64,000 nucleotides of DNA, taken from assembly GCF_014905555.1 (NCBI RefSeq), contig NZ_BNGS01000013.1:124001-188000 (forward strand). Direction: 5' to 3'. Of this stretch, positions 43,727 to 51,825 are shown one piece after another; position 1 is the stretch's first letter, and each line of letters begins with the position of its first letter. The notes under the pieces are model-generated. The model was not told the origin of the DNA, made no database searches, and saw only the letters and a list, made by a program, of their open reading frames with translations. Position numbers and translations under genes: made by a program. Origin of the DNA: Streptomyces sp. Y2F8-2 (GTDB taxonomy: Bacteria; Actinomycetota; Actinomycetes; Streptomycetales; Streptomycetaceae).

Positions 43727-44098
43727 ATGATCACCGAACTGGCCGTCGAACGTGTCGAGTTCACCTGTGGCTCGTGCTGGCACCGCTGGAGCGTCGACTA
43801 CGACGTCCAGCGGTCCACGGACGGCCACGGGGACGAATGGGAGTACTTCTACCGGGACAACACCCCCGTGCCCTCCCCGTACACCCTGGAGGGTGCGCCG
43901 CCGTGCGTGCACTGCGGCCGCCGCTGGGTCGGCCGTCTGGTGGCACGCCGCCCCGTGCCGCTGCCCGGCGGCGCCGACGCCCCGCGCAGCCCGGTGCCCG
44001 GGGACGGCAGCCACCGCCCGGAGCGGCACGACGCACCGATGCTGCCCGCCGACGCCCGCTCTCAGCCGGAGGCGGCTCCCGGCCGCTCGTCCGGGTGA
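43727..44098 (+). CDS. Zinc-ribbon-like hypothetical protein
   Basis: A 123-residue protein with two C-x2-C pairs, VEFTCGSCWHRWSVDYDVQR (near residue 12) and PPCVHCGRRWVGRLVARR (near residue 56), the pattern of a rubredoxin-like or zinc-ribbon knuckle. The C-terminal third is low-complexity (Pro/Gly/Asp/Arg). ATG with GGAGG 8 nt upstream. Its 3' end overlaps the convergent MerR-type gene by 37 nt. No family recognised. It may be in the stress regulon of the HAIR-like promoter. Confidence 0.7.
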   Translation: MITELAVERVEFTCGSCWHRWSVDYDVQRSTDGHGDEWEYFYRDNTPVPSPYTLEGAPPCVHCGRRWVGRLVARRPVPLPGGADAPRSPVPGDGSHRPERHDAPMLPADARSQPEAAPGRSSG

Positions 44099-44424
44099 CC
44101 GTCCGCCCGGCTCCGGTCCCCGGGCGGCGCGGCCGCGGCGCGCGCGGCGGCCAGGTCCTCCTCCAGGATTCCCACCCGCTCGCGCAGCGTTAGGACGCGC
44201 CGCACCCCGGCGAGGGTCACTCCTTCCGCGACCAGGTCCACCACCTCGGCGACCCGGTCGATCTCCCGCCGGGAGTAGCGGCGCTGGCCGCCCGCGGAGC
44301 GGGCCGGGACCACGATGCCGTGGGCGTCCAGCCGCCGCAGGAAGGCGGGCTGGACGCCCAGCATCTCGGCGACCTGGCCGATCGTGTACAACGCGGCATC
44401 GGCATCGTCGATGGAGAGGGCCAT
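44062..44424 (-). CDS. MerR-family HspR-like repressor
   Basis: A 120-residue regulator with a clear MerR HTH: ALYTIGQVAEMLGVQPAFLRRLDAHGIVVPARSAGGQRRYSRREIDRV (residues 11-58), followed by LVAEGVTLAGVRRVLTLRERVGILEEDL, the coiled dimer helix. The sequence is closest in feel to HspR rather than to drug- or metal-sensing MerR proteins (no Cys, no ligand domain). The nearby HAIR-like site supports control of the chaperone operon. ATG with GAGGAG upstream. Confidence 0.88.
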   Translation of the reverse strand: MALSIDDADAALYTIGQVAEMLGVQPAFLRRLDAHGIVVPARSAGGQRRYSRREIDRVAEVVDLVAEGVTLAGVRRVLTLRERVGILEEDLAAARAAAAPPGDRSRADGHPDERPGAASG

Positions 44425-44730
44425 CCTCGACTCCTCGGTCCGACGGACCAGACCTCCACCTCAGATTACAGATTTCCTGTCTGCCCCAGAACAGGGTGGA
44501 CGGCCATCGAAGGCCGTCGGGGCGCATGGCGCGCAGTGGACGAATCATCCACCTGGCGTCCCCGAAATGGATGAAGAATCCTCTGGCGCGGGCCGTGTCC
44601 GCGGATTTAGCGTCGGCGAATCCCCATGGACGGCTTCCTCGCGCACCGCGCACCCCTGCGGTGGCCCACAGCCGTCCGGCCCCGCAGCGCCACGAACGCG
44701 CTCCACCGTCCCTCCCCCGCTGGAGCCCCG
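44425..44730. other. Intergenic region before NCS1 permease
   Basis: Divergent region. CAGATTACAGATTTCCTGTCTG near 44461-44484 is an AT-richer, partly palindromic piece that may be a control site for the permease operon. An in-frame ATG at 44626 would extend the permease by 35 residues of unlikely sequence; not accepted. Confidence 0.4.
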
Positions 44731-46326
44731 TTGCCCGAGAATTCCGCCTCCTCCGCCTCCGCCGCCGCGCCGCCCTCCCTCACGGAGGTCGAGGCGTACG
44801 GCGTGGAGCGCATCCCCGACGCCGACCGCACCGCGACTCCGCTCGACCTGTTCCGGGTCGCCTTCGGCGGCGCGAACACCTTCTCGACCTGCGTCCTCGG
44901 CGCCTTTCCGATCCTGTTCGGCCTCTCCTTCTGGCAGGGGCTCGCGGCGACGGTCCTCGGCGTGGTCGCCGGTGCGCTGATCCTGTGTCCGATGGCGGTG
45001 TTCGGCCCGGTCAACGGCACGAACAACGCGGTCTCCTCGTCCGCGCACCTCGGGGTGCACGGCCGCGTGGTCGGCTCGTTCCTGTCCCTGCTCACGGCCG
45101 TCGCGTTCTTCTCGATCTCGGTGTGGAGCTCCGGCGACGCCCTGGTCGGCGGCGCGCACAGGCTGTTCGGGCTCGAGCGCGGTACACCGTCGTACGTCGT
45201 CGCGTACGCGCTGTTCGCGGGCCTGGTGCTCGCGGTGTGCGTGTACGGCTTCCGGTTCATGCTGTTCGTCAACAAGATCGCGGTGACGTCGGCGACCGTA
45301 CTGTTCCTGCTCGGCGCGATCGCGTTCGCCGGGGACTTCGACCCGTCGTACGCGGGTGTCTTCACCGCTTCGGCCGACCCGGCGACCAAGGCGCTGTTCT
45401 GGCCGTCCTTCATCGGCGCCGCGCTGATCGTGCTGTCGAACCCGGTGTCGTTCGGCGCCTTCCTCGGCGACTGGTCGCGCTACATCCCCGCGGACACGCC
45501 GCGCCGCAAGGTGGTCGGGGCCGCGTTCCTGTCGCAGATCGCGACCCTGCTGCCGTTCGTGTTCGGGCTCGCCACCGCGAGCATCATCGCGAAGCAGGCG
45601 CCGAGGTACGTCGACCCTTCGGCCCCGGACTTCGTGGGCGGACTGCTCGCGATCTCCCCGACCTGGTTCTTCCTGCCGGTGTGCCTGCTCGCGCTGATCG
45701 GGGGCCTGTCGACGGGCACGACGTCGCTGTACGGGACGGGCCTGGACTTCTCGTCCGTCTTTCCCCGCCTGACGCGGGTGCAGGCGACGCTGGTAGTGGG
45801 CGTGCTGTCGATCGCGTTCATCTTCATCGGCCGTTTCGGGCTGAACCTGGTGCAGTCGATCTCCACCTTCGCCACAATGATCATCACCTGTACCACTCCG
45901 TGGATGGTCGTGATGATGCTCGGCTTCTACACCCGGCGCGGCTGGTACGACCCGGACGCGCTCCAGGTCTTCAACCGCCGTCAGCGCGGCGGCCGTTACT
46001 GGTTTGCGCACGGCTGGAACTGGCGGGGCATGACCGCCTGGTGGGTGGCGGCGGTGATCGGCGTGCTGTTCACGAACATCCCGGGCCAGTTCGTCGGCCC
46101 GCTCGGAAACCTGGCGAACGGCGTCGACATCAGCCTGCCGCTGTCACTGGCCGTCGCCGCGGTCCTGTACCTGGCGCTGCTGCGGCTCTTCCCCGAGCCC
46201 CGGGCGGCGTACGGGCCCGAGGGCGCGCGGCTGGCCCGTACGGCCGAGGTGCCCGTGCCGGCGATCACCGGTCCTGGGGCGCCGCAGGGCGACTTGGCCC
46301 CGGCACACGCGGTCGAGGGCGGCTGA
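44731..46326 (+). CDS. NCS1-family cytosine/allantoin/hydantoin-type permease
   Basis: A 531-residue transporter with about twelve hydrophobic segments. ERIPDADRTATPLDLFRVAFGGANTFSTCVLGAFPIL begins the first span with the NCS1 pattern; MAVFGPVNGTNNAVSSSAHLGVHGRVVGS and SNPVSFGAFLGDWSRYIPAD are typical for nucleobase:cation symporters. The substrate is a nucleobase-like or hydantoin-like ring compound. The start TTG at 44731 has TGGAG 5 nt upstream. Its stop overlaps the ATG of the cyclase gene (TGATG), so the two are coupled. Confidence 0.9.
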   Translation: MPENSASSASAAAPPSLTEVEAYGVERIPDADRTATPLDLFRVAFGGANTFSTCVLGAFPILFGLSFWQGLAATVLGVVAGALILCPMAVFGPVNGTNNAVSSSAHLGVHGRVVGSFLSLLTAVAFFSISVWSSGDALVGGAHRLFGLERGTPSYVVAYALFAGLVLAVCVYGFRFMLFVNKIAVTSATVLFLLGAIAFAGDFDPSYAGVFTASADPATKALFWPSFIGAALIVLSNPVSFGAFLGDWSRYIPADTPRRKVVGAAFLSQIATLLPFVFGLATASIIAKQAPRYVDPSAPDFVGGLLAISPTWFFLPVCLLALIGGLSTGTTSLYGTGLDFSSVFPRLTRVQATLVVGVLSIAFIFIGRFGLNLVQSISTFATMIITCTTPWMVVMMLGFYTRRGWYDPDALQVFNRRQRGGRYWFAHGWNWRGMTAWWVAAVIGVLFTNIPGQFVGPLGNLANGVDISLPLSLAVAAVLYLALLRLFPEPRAAYGPEGARLARTAEVPVPAITGPGAPQGDLAPAHAVEGG

Positions 46327-47003
46327 TGGAGTCCTGGCTCGACCTGTCGGTGCCCGTGGTCACCGGGATGCCCGTGTATCCCGGTGACCCGCAGGTCGCG
46401 GTGGAGCGGGCGCTGCGGGTGGCCACGGACGGGGTCAACGTGCTCGCCCTGCACCTGGGTTCGCAGTCCGGGTCGCATGTCGACGCGCCGTACCACGTGG
46501 ACTCGGCGTGGCCCGCGCTGGACGCACTGCCGCTGGAGCGGTTCGCGGGCCCGGCGGTGGTGGCGGACGTACGGGGTCTGCCGGCCCGGACGCCGCTCAC
46601 ACCCGAACTGCTGGCGCCCGCGCTGAGTCTGCTGCGACTGCGGCCAGGCGCGATCCTGCTGGTGGCCACGGGCTGGTCGGCGTACTGGGGCACGGACGCC
46701 TACCTGGCCCATCCCTGGCTGACGCCGGAGGCGATGGAGGCGGTGGTGGGCGCGGGCGTCCGCACCGTCGGGGTGGACGCGCTGAGCGTGGACGCGACCG
46801 GCGACCCGGACCTGCCCGCGCACCGGGTGCTGTGCGGGGTGGGCGGCGTGATCGCCGAGAACCTGACGGGCCTGGACCAGGTCGCCGCCGCGCAGGCGGC
46901 GGGCCGCCCGGTGGACGTGTTCCTGTTCCCGCTGCACCTGCCGGGCGCGGACGGCGCACCGGTCCGGGCGGTGGCCCGTGTGGGTGCCGGGGCCAGGGCG
47001 TGA
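46326..47003 (+). CDS. Cyclase/amidohydrolase of the KynB-like family
   Basis: A 225-residue metal-dependent hydrolase of the cyclase family (PF04199; includes kynurenine formamidase and isatin hydrolase). The motif HLGSQSGSHVDAPYHV (H-x-G-S/T-x-x-G-T/S-H-x-D-x-P-x-H) carries the metal ligands; DLSVPVVTGMPVYPGDP is the typical start, and VDALSVDATGDPDLPAHRVLC the second motif. It opens a cyclic amide or formamide in the cytoplasm. Coupled to the permease, so the imported ring compound is likely its substrate. Confidence 0.9.
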   Translation: MESWLDLSVPVVTGMPVYPGDPQVAVERALRVATDGVNVLALHLGSQSGSHVDAPYHVDSAWPALDALPLERFAGPAVVADVRGLPARTPLTPELLAPALSLLRLRPGAILLVATGWSAYWGTDAYLAHPWLTPEAMEAVVGAGVRTVGVDALSVDATGDPDLPAHRVLCGVGGVIAENLTGLDQVAAAQAAGRPVDVFLFPLHLPGADGAPVRAVARVGAGARA

Positions 47004-47009
47004 GGCCGG

Positions 47010-48179
47010 TCAGGCCTTGAGCGTGCGGGCGATGTCCAGGGTCAGGCGCTGCCAGGGGTCGCGTGGGTCGCGGGACGTCAGGGTGTGCACGCGGCGCAGG
47101 CGGTAGCGCAGGGACTGGGGGTGGAGGTGGAGGGCCCGGGCGGCGGCGGTGGCCGAGCCCGCGTCGATGTACGCCGTCAGGGCCTGGAGCAGGTGGCGTT
47201 GTTCCGGGTCGGTGAGCGGGCCGAGGACGAGACGGGCGATGTGGTCCGGGGTGGCCGCAGGGTGGCCGGCGAGCAGGGCCAGCACGTGTGCGTCGGCGTC
47301 GTTGAGGATGCGGTCGGGCCGGTGGGCGTGGGCGGGGGCCGAGTCGAGGGCGTCGGCAGCCAGTCGGTGCGCGACGGCGACCCGGTCCAGGCCCTCGCCC
47401 GTGATGGCGCAGCCACGCCACGCCCGCGCGTCCAGGAGGGCCGGTGCCCGGCCGACGGCCGTGGCGGGCAGCAGCAGGACCGCGCGGGAGCCGCGCACCG
47501 TCGACAGCGACCCGGTGCCGCCGACGAGCGCCCCGAGGAGTCCGGCGGCGGCCTCGTACGACATGTCGGGACCGCCACCGGTCGCGGGCTCGGCCACCAG
47601 CAGGCAGTACGGGTCGGGGAGTTGGACGCCCAGCCGGGCCGAGCGGTCCGTCAGCGCGCCCACCGAGGCGTGCCGGCCGGCGATCAGGTCGTCGAGCAGC
47701 AGTCGCAGCGCGCGGTCCCGGTCCCCCGCCAGGTCCTCGGTGGTCGCCGCGTACGCCGTGGTCATCTCCTCCGACAGGGTGTCCAGGGCCGTCAGCAGGA
47801 CCCGGGCCAGGGAGAGGCCGTCCGCCGCCGAGAGGGCGCGGCCACGGGCGGCGACCTCCTCGGTGAGGACGGCCGCGGCCACCCGGTAGGCGCGCAGCAC
47901 GGCCTGCACAGGCCGGCCGTCGGCCGCACGGGCCGCCGCGATCCCACGGAAGCGGCGCAGATCGGCCGGTCCCAGGGCGCCGTCGGTGGCCCACAGGTGC
48001 AGCAGCCGGTCCACGCCCCAGGCCGCGATGGCCCGCACCTCCGGCAGCCGGCTGTCGTCGAGCGCCGCGTACACCGGCACCGTCGCGTGGACGGCGGCGA
48101 CGACCGCCTCGACGACCCGAGGGTCGGCGACGATCTCCGCCCGGACGGCGCTGCGGGTCTTGAGCGGCTCACTTGTCAC
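47010..48179 (-). CDS. PucR/CdaR-type transcriptional regulator
   Basis: A 389-residue regulator. The N-terminal half is helical (VVEAVVAAVHATVPVYAALD, RVAAAVLTEEVAARG), the middle is a GGDEF-like/CdaR module (QLPDPYCLLVAEPATGG), and the C-terminus has the PucR HTH_30: LLQALTAYIDAGSATAAARALHLHPQSLRYRLRRVHTLTSRDPRDPWQRLTLDIA. Such proteins control purine, allantoin or amine catabolism. GTG 48179 lies without a clear ribosome site; an earlier GTG at 48215 gives an unlikely extension. It faces the cyclase gene (6 nt between stops) and is divergent from the monooxygenase gene, so it likely controls both arms. Confidence 0.88.
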   Translation of the reverse strand: MTSEPLKTRSAVRAEIVADPRVVEAVVAAVHATVPVYAALDDSRLPEVRAIAAWGVDRLLHLWATDGALGPADLRRFRGIAAARAADGRPVQAVLRAYRVAAAVLTEEVAARGRALSAADGLSLARVLLTALDTLSEEMTTAYAATTEDLAGDRDRALRLLLDDLIAGRHASVGALTDRSARLGVQLPDPYCLLVAEPATGGGPDMSYEAAAGLLGALVGGTGSLSTVRGSRAVLLLPATAVGRAPALLDARAWRGCAITGEGLDRVAVAHRLAADALDSAPAHAHRPDRILNDADAHVLALLAGHPAATPDHIARLVLGPLTDPEQRHLLQALTAYIDAGSATAAARALHLHPQSLRYRLRRVHTLTSRDPRDPWQRLTLDIARTLKA

Positions 48180-48314
48180 AGGGTGATGATTCCAGCCGCC
48201 CGATGTGCGCACCACGGTGGACGGACCTTGTCACGGTCGCCAGGATCGTCGGCGTACGCGTGGTCCTACTACGCGGTCTACGCGGTCTCAGGGACGAGAG
48301 GCGGGACGTACGGG

Positions 48315-49484
48315 ATGGCGAAGCACTGGGCGGACTTCCAGTACGAGATCTATCTCAACGGCATGACGGGCGCCGTTCCGCGGCTGCCCACCGATCTGAC
48401 CCGGCTGGAGGCGCTGACCGAGCAGCGGCTCGGTCCCGGCCCGGTCGGCTATGTGGCGGGCAGCGCGGGCACCGGCAGCACCGCCCGGGCGAACCGGGCC
48501 GCGCTCGAGCGGCGCCGGATCGTGCCGCGCATGCTGCGGGACGTGCACGACCGCGACCTGTCCGTGGACGTGCTGGGGCGGCGGCTGCCCGCACCGCTGG
48601 CCCTGGCTCCGATCGGCGTGCTGTCGATCATGCATCCGGACGCCGAAACGGCGGCGGCGCGGGCCGCGGCGGCGCAGGGCGTGCCGTTCGTCCTGTCCTC
48701 GGCGTCCAGCACGCCGATGGAGCAGGTCGCGGAGGCCTCGGGTGACGGTGAGCGGTGGTTCCAGCTGTACTGGGCCAAGGACCGCGAGGTCACCCGCAGT
48801 TTCCTGACCCGGGCGAAGGCGGCCGGGTTCACGGCGCTGTTCGTCACGCTGGACACCCCGCTGCTGGCCTGGCGGCCCCGCGACCTCGACCAGGCGTATC
48901 TCCCGTTCCTGCACGGGGTGGGCACCGCCAACTACTTCTCCGACCCGGCGTTCCAGGCGGGTCTGGCGAAGCCGGTGCACGAGGACCCGAACGCGGCCGT
49001 GCTGCACTTCGTGAACATGTTCGCGGACCCCGGAAAGACCTGGCCGGACCTGGCGTTCCTGCGGGAGCACTGGGACGGTCCGATCGTCCTGAAGGGCATC
49101 CTGCATCCTGACGACGCCCGCGCGGCCGCCGACGCCGGGATGGACGGGGTGGTGGTGTCCAACCACGGCGGCCGGCAGGTGGCCGGTTCTCTGGCCGCCG
49201 CGGACGCGCTGCCGCGGGTGGTGGAGGCGGCCGGGGACCGGCTGACCGTGCTGTTCGACAGCGGGATCCGCACCGGCGACGACGTGTTCAAGGCACTCGC
49301 GCTGGGCGCGCGGGCGGTGCTCGTGGGACGGCCGTACGCCTACGGTCTCGGGCTCGACGGCCAGGCGGGCGTCGAGCACGTGATCCGCTGTCTGCTGGCC
49401 GAGTTCGACCTCACCCTCGCCCTGTCCGGGCACGCCCGCCCCGCCACACTCGGCCTCGCCGACCTGATCGAGGAAACCCGATGA
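48315..49484 (+). CDS. FMN-dependent L-lactate 2-monooxygenase-type enzyme
   Basis: A 389-residue alpha-hydroxyacid-oxidising flavoenzyme. WADFQYEIYLNGMTG and GYVAGSAGTGSTARANRAALERRRIVPRMLRDV open the barrel; FQLYWAKDREVTRSFL binds FMN; the catalytic base His and the Arg lie in VVVSNHGGRQVAGSLAAADALP; DSGIRTGDDVFKALALGARAVLVGRPYAYGL ends the phosphate site. The length and N-terminus are closest to lactate 2-monooxygenase (lactate to acetate + CO2) and related actinobacterial lactate oxidases, but another 2-hydroxyacid is possible. ATG 48315 after GGCGGGACG. Overlaps the dehydrogenase gene by 4 nt. Confidence 0.88.
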   Translation: MAKHWADFQYEIYLNGMTGAVPRLPTDLTRLEALTEQRLGPGPVGYVAGSAGTGSTARANRAALERRRIVPRMLRDVHDRDLSVDVLGRRLPAPLALAPIGVLSIMHPDAETAAARAAAAQGVPFVLSSASSTPMEQVAEASGDGERWFQLYWAKDREVTRSFLTRAKAAGFTALFVTLDTPLLAWRPRDLDQAYLPFLHGVGTANYFSDPAFQAGLAKPVHEDPNAAVLHFVNMFADPGKTWPDLAFLREHWDGPIVLKGILHPDDARAAADAGMDGVVVSNHGGRQVAGSLAAADALPRVVEAAGDRLTVLFDSGIRTGDDVFKALALGARAVLVGRPYAYGLGLDGQAGVEHVIRCLLAEFDLTLALSGHARPATLGLADLIEETR

Positions 49485-50500
49485 CCCACACGACCGACGC
49501 CGCCGACACCACCGGCGCCACCGGCACGACCGACACCCACAACGTCCTGGCCGTCGTCTCGCCGCACGTCGGCGGGCGGCAGGCGGGCGCCGCGCTCGCC
49601 ACCGTCTTCCCCGGCGAGGCCCGGGTGACCGTGGTGGAGAGGACCGACGAGGATCCGGCGGCGCTGCGCGAGGCCCACGTCATCGTCACAGGGCTCGGCC
49701 CCGTCACCGAAGAACACATCGCCGTCGCACCGGAGTTGAGGCTGATCCAGTGCGCGAGTCACGGCTTCGACTACGTCGACCTGGCCGCGGCGCGTGCGCG
49801 GAACATCCCGGTCTGCAACATCGGCTCGAGTGGCGCCGAGAAGCAGAACGTGGCCGAGCAGACCTTCGCGCTCATGCTCGCCCTGGCCAAGCAGCTGGTC
49901 CCGGCGCACACCGCGCTCGTCGACGCCGACTGGGCGCTGCCCCGGCTGCAGCAGTCGATCACGGAGCTGTCCGGCAAGACACTCGGCATCGTCGGGCTGG
50001 GCCACATCGGCCAGGAGGTGGCACGCCGGGCGGCCGCCTTCGACATGTCGATCGTGTACGCGGGCCCGGAGCCGTCGGACGCGGAGACGGAGGCACGGCT
50101 CGGGGCCCGGTACGTGGGCCTCGACGAACTGCTGCGCACCTCCGACTACGTGACGCTGCACGCGCCCCTCACCGACGCGACCCGGCACCTGCTGAACGCC
50201 GAGCGCCTCGCGCTGCTGAAGCCCACCGCGTTCGTGATCAACACGGCGCGGGGCGCCCTGATCGACCAGGACGCGCTGGCGGACGCGCTGGAGGCCGGCG
50301 CGCTGGCCGGGGCGGGGATTGACGTCTTCGACCCCGAACCGCCCACCTCCGCCCTGCGGTTGCTGAAGGCGCCGAACGTGGTGCTGTCGCCGCATGTCGC
50401 CGGTGTCACCCGGGAGACGCTGGTGCGGATCGCGCTGGCGGCGGTCCGCAACGCGGCGGACTTCCTGGCGCGCGAGGAGCTCCGGGACGTCGTGTCCTGA
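49481..50500 (+). CDS. D-2-hydroxyacid dehydrogenase
   Basis: A 339-residue NAD-dependent dehydrogenase. The Rossmann motif is LGIVGLGHIGQEVARRAAAFDMSI; catalytic Arg in NTARGALIDQDAL, Glu in GAGIDVFDPEPP, His in VVLSPHVAGVTRETL. The N-terminal 20 residues are Thr/Asp/Ala-rich and probably disordered. It overlaps the flavoenzyme gene (ATGA), so both are one unit and probably act on the same or enantiomeric 2-hydroxyacid, converting it to the 2-oxoacid. Confidence 0.92.
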   Translation: MTHTTDAADTTGATGTTDTHNVLAVVSPHVGGRQAGAALATVFPGEARVTVVERTDEDPAALREAHVIVTGLGPVTEEHIAVAPELRLIQCASHGFDYVDLAAARARNIPVCNIGSSGAEKQNVAEQTFALMLALAKQLVPAHTALVDADWALPRLQQSITELSGKTLGIVGLGHIGQEVARRAAAFDMSIVYAGPEPSDAETEARLGARYVGLDELLRTSDYVTLHAPLTDATRHLLNAERLALLKPTAFVINTARGALIDQDALADALEAGALAGAGIDVFDPEPPTSALRLLKAPNVVLSPHVAGVTRETLVRIALAAVRNAADFLAREELRDVVS

Positions 50501-50577
50501 CGTCACCGACGATTCGACGGGACTGCGGCTCCCCCAGGTGTGCCGGGCCTGGGCGGGCCGCTGTTTCCGACGCCGGA

Positions 50578-51678
50578 TCAGGGCTGCAGCTCACCCTGGG
50601 TGTGGCGTACGCACTCCAGGACGACGTCGCGCAGGCTTCCGGTGCGCTCCATGAGTTCCCGCTGCACCCGGGCGCCGTTTCCCCGCTCCAGCAGCCCGGT
50701 CACGGCCTGGTCGGCCCCGTCGAGGTCATCGGTTCCGGCCAGCGCGTCACCGACGTGGTCGAGCAGGTCCCGCACCACCGACTCCGCCGGCATGCGCCGC
50801 ATCGTCCTCGGGTGCAGCAGCTCACTCGCCAGGCCGGACCGGGCCGCCTGCCAGGCGGCCAGCCGCAGCAGGCTCACGCTGTGGTCCACCGGCTCCCGGC
50901 CCGCCCGCCACTCGCGCGCCGCGGTCTCCACCAGCCCGCGGGCGAGGGTGGCGATCAACTGCGCGGTGTCCGCGTGCAGGCAGACGTCGGGGACCCGGAG
51001 CTCCACCGTCGGGTACCGCTCGGACAGACGCGCGTCGAAGTAGACCATCGCCTCGTCGAGGATGACTCCGGTGGCGACCATGTCGGCCACTCGCCGGTGG
51101 TACCGCTCGGGCGACCCGAACAACTCGGTCGGCCCCGCGGAGGGCCAGCGCCCCCACACCCGGCTGCGGTAGCTCTCGTAGCCGGAGTCCCTGCCCTGCC
51201 AGAACGGGGAGTTGGCGCTCAGGGCGACCAGTACGGGGAGCCAGGGCCGCACGCGGTCGACCACCGCGACGGCCTCCTCGTCCGACTCCACCGAGACGTG
51301 CACATGGCAGCCGCAGACCAGCTGTTCCCTCGTGGCGATGCCGTACTGCTCGGCCATCCACTGGTAACGGCGGTTCATGCTGATGGACGGGCTCACCGGC
51401 AGCGGTGAGGTGGCCAGCGCCGCCACGGCGCAGCCGATCCCCCCGGCGTGTTCGGCCGCCTCCCGGCGGCAGCGGACGATCTCGGCGCCGAGTTCCGCCA
51501 TGTCCGTCTGCGGATGCGTGGCGAACTCCAGCATCTGACCGTAGAGCTCCTTCTCGAACAGGCCCTCGTCCGCCTCGTCCTGCGCGGCGCGGGCGAGCAC
51601 CGCGGCCGACAACGCCTTCGGCTCACCGGTCTCCGGGTCGACCAGGAGGAGTTCCTCTTCCACTCCGACGGTCCGCAC
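50578..51678 (-). CDS. YbdK-type carboxylate-amine ligase (glutamate-cysteine ligase fold)
   Basis: A 366-residue protein of the GCS2/YbdK family. VRTVGVEEELLLVDPETGEPKALS is the start, EKELYGQMLEFATHPQTDM, QLVCGCHVHVSVESDEEAVAVVDR and SANSPFWQGRDSGYESYRSRVWGRWPSAGP are family landmarks with the metal- and ATP-binding acids. E. coli YbdK has weak glutamate-cysteine ligase activity; streptomycetes use mycothiol and have several such proteins, so the true product is unknown. GTG at 51678 with GAGG 9 nt upstream. Confidence 0.9.
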   Translation of the reverse strand: MRTVGVEEELLLVDPETGEPKALSAAVLARAAQDEADEGLFEKELYGQMLEFATHPQTDMAELGAEIVRCRREAAEHAGGIGCAVAALATSPLPVSPSISMNRRYQWMAEQYGIATREQLVCGCHVHVSVESDEEAVAVVDRVRPWLPVLVALSANSPFWQGRDSGYESYRSRVWGRWPSAGPTELFGSPERYHRRVADMVATGVILDEAMVYFDARLSERYPTVELRVPDVCLHADTAQLIATLARGLVETAAREWRAGREPVDHSVSLLRLAAWQAARSGLASELLHPRTMRRMPAESVVRDLLDHVGDALAGTDDLDGADQAVTGLLERGNGARVQRELMERTGSLRDVVLECVRHTQGELQP

Positions 51679-51738
51679 GTCATGCCGCCTCTCTGTCCGT
51701 CTGCCGCGACCGCTGGTGATCACGGGCCATCCGCCCAC

Positions 51739-51771
51739 CCCGACTACCCTCCTGGACGGACGGTAGTCGGG
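51739..51771. terminator. Hairpin between YbdK-type gene and lectin protein A gene
   Basis: CCCGACTACC (51739-51748) and GGTAGTCGGG (51762-51771) pair perfectly over 10 bp with a 13-nt loop. It lies 55 nt beyond the stop of the leftward lectin-protein gene and may end its transcript before the ligase gene. Confidence 0.55.
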
Positions 51772-51825
51772 TATGAGGACGCGGCCCTCGGCTCGCCGGT
51801 GTGTCGCTCGGAGCAGGGCGGTGGC

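Noticed and set aside
43752..47003. 1083-codon frame over HspR-like, permease and cyclase genes
   Set aside because: Only its last 226 codons (cyclase, from ATG 46326) are real; the rest is antisense or out of frame to better genes.
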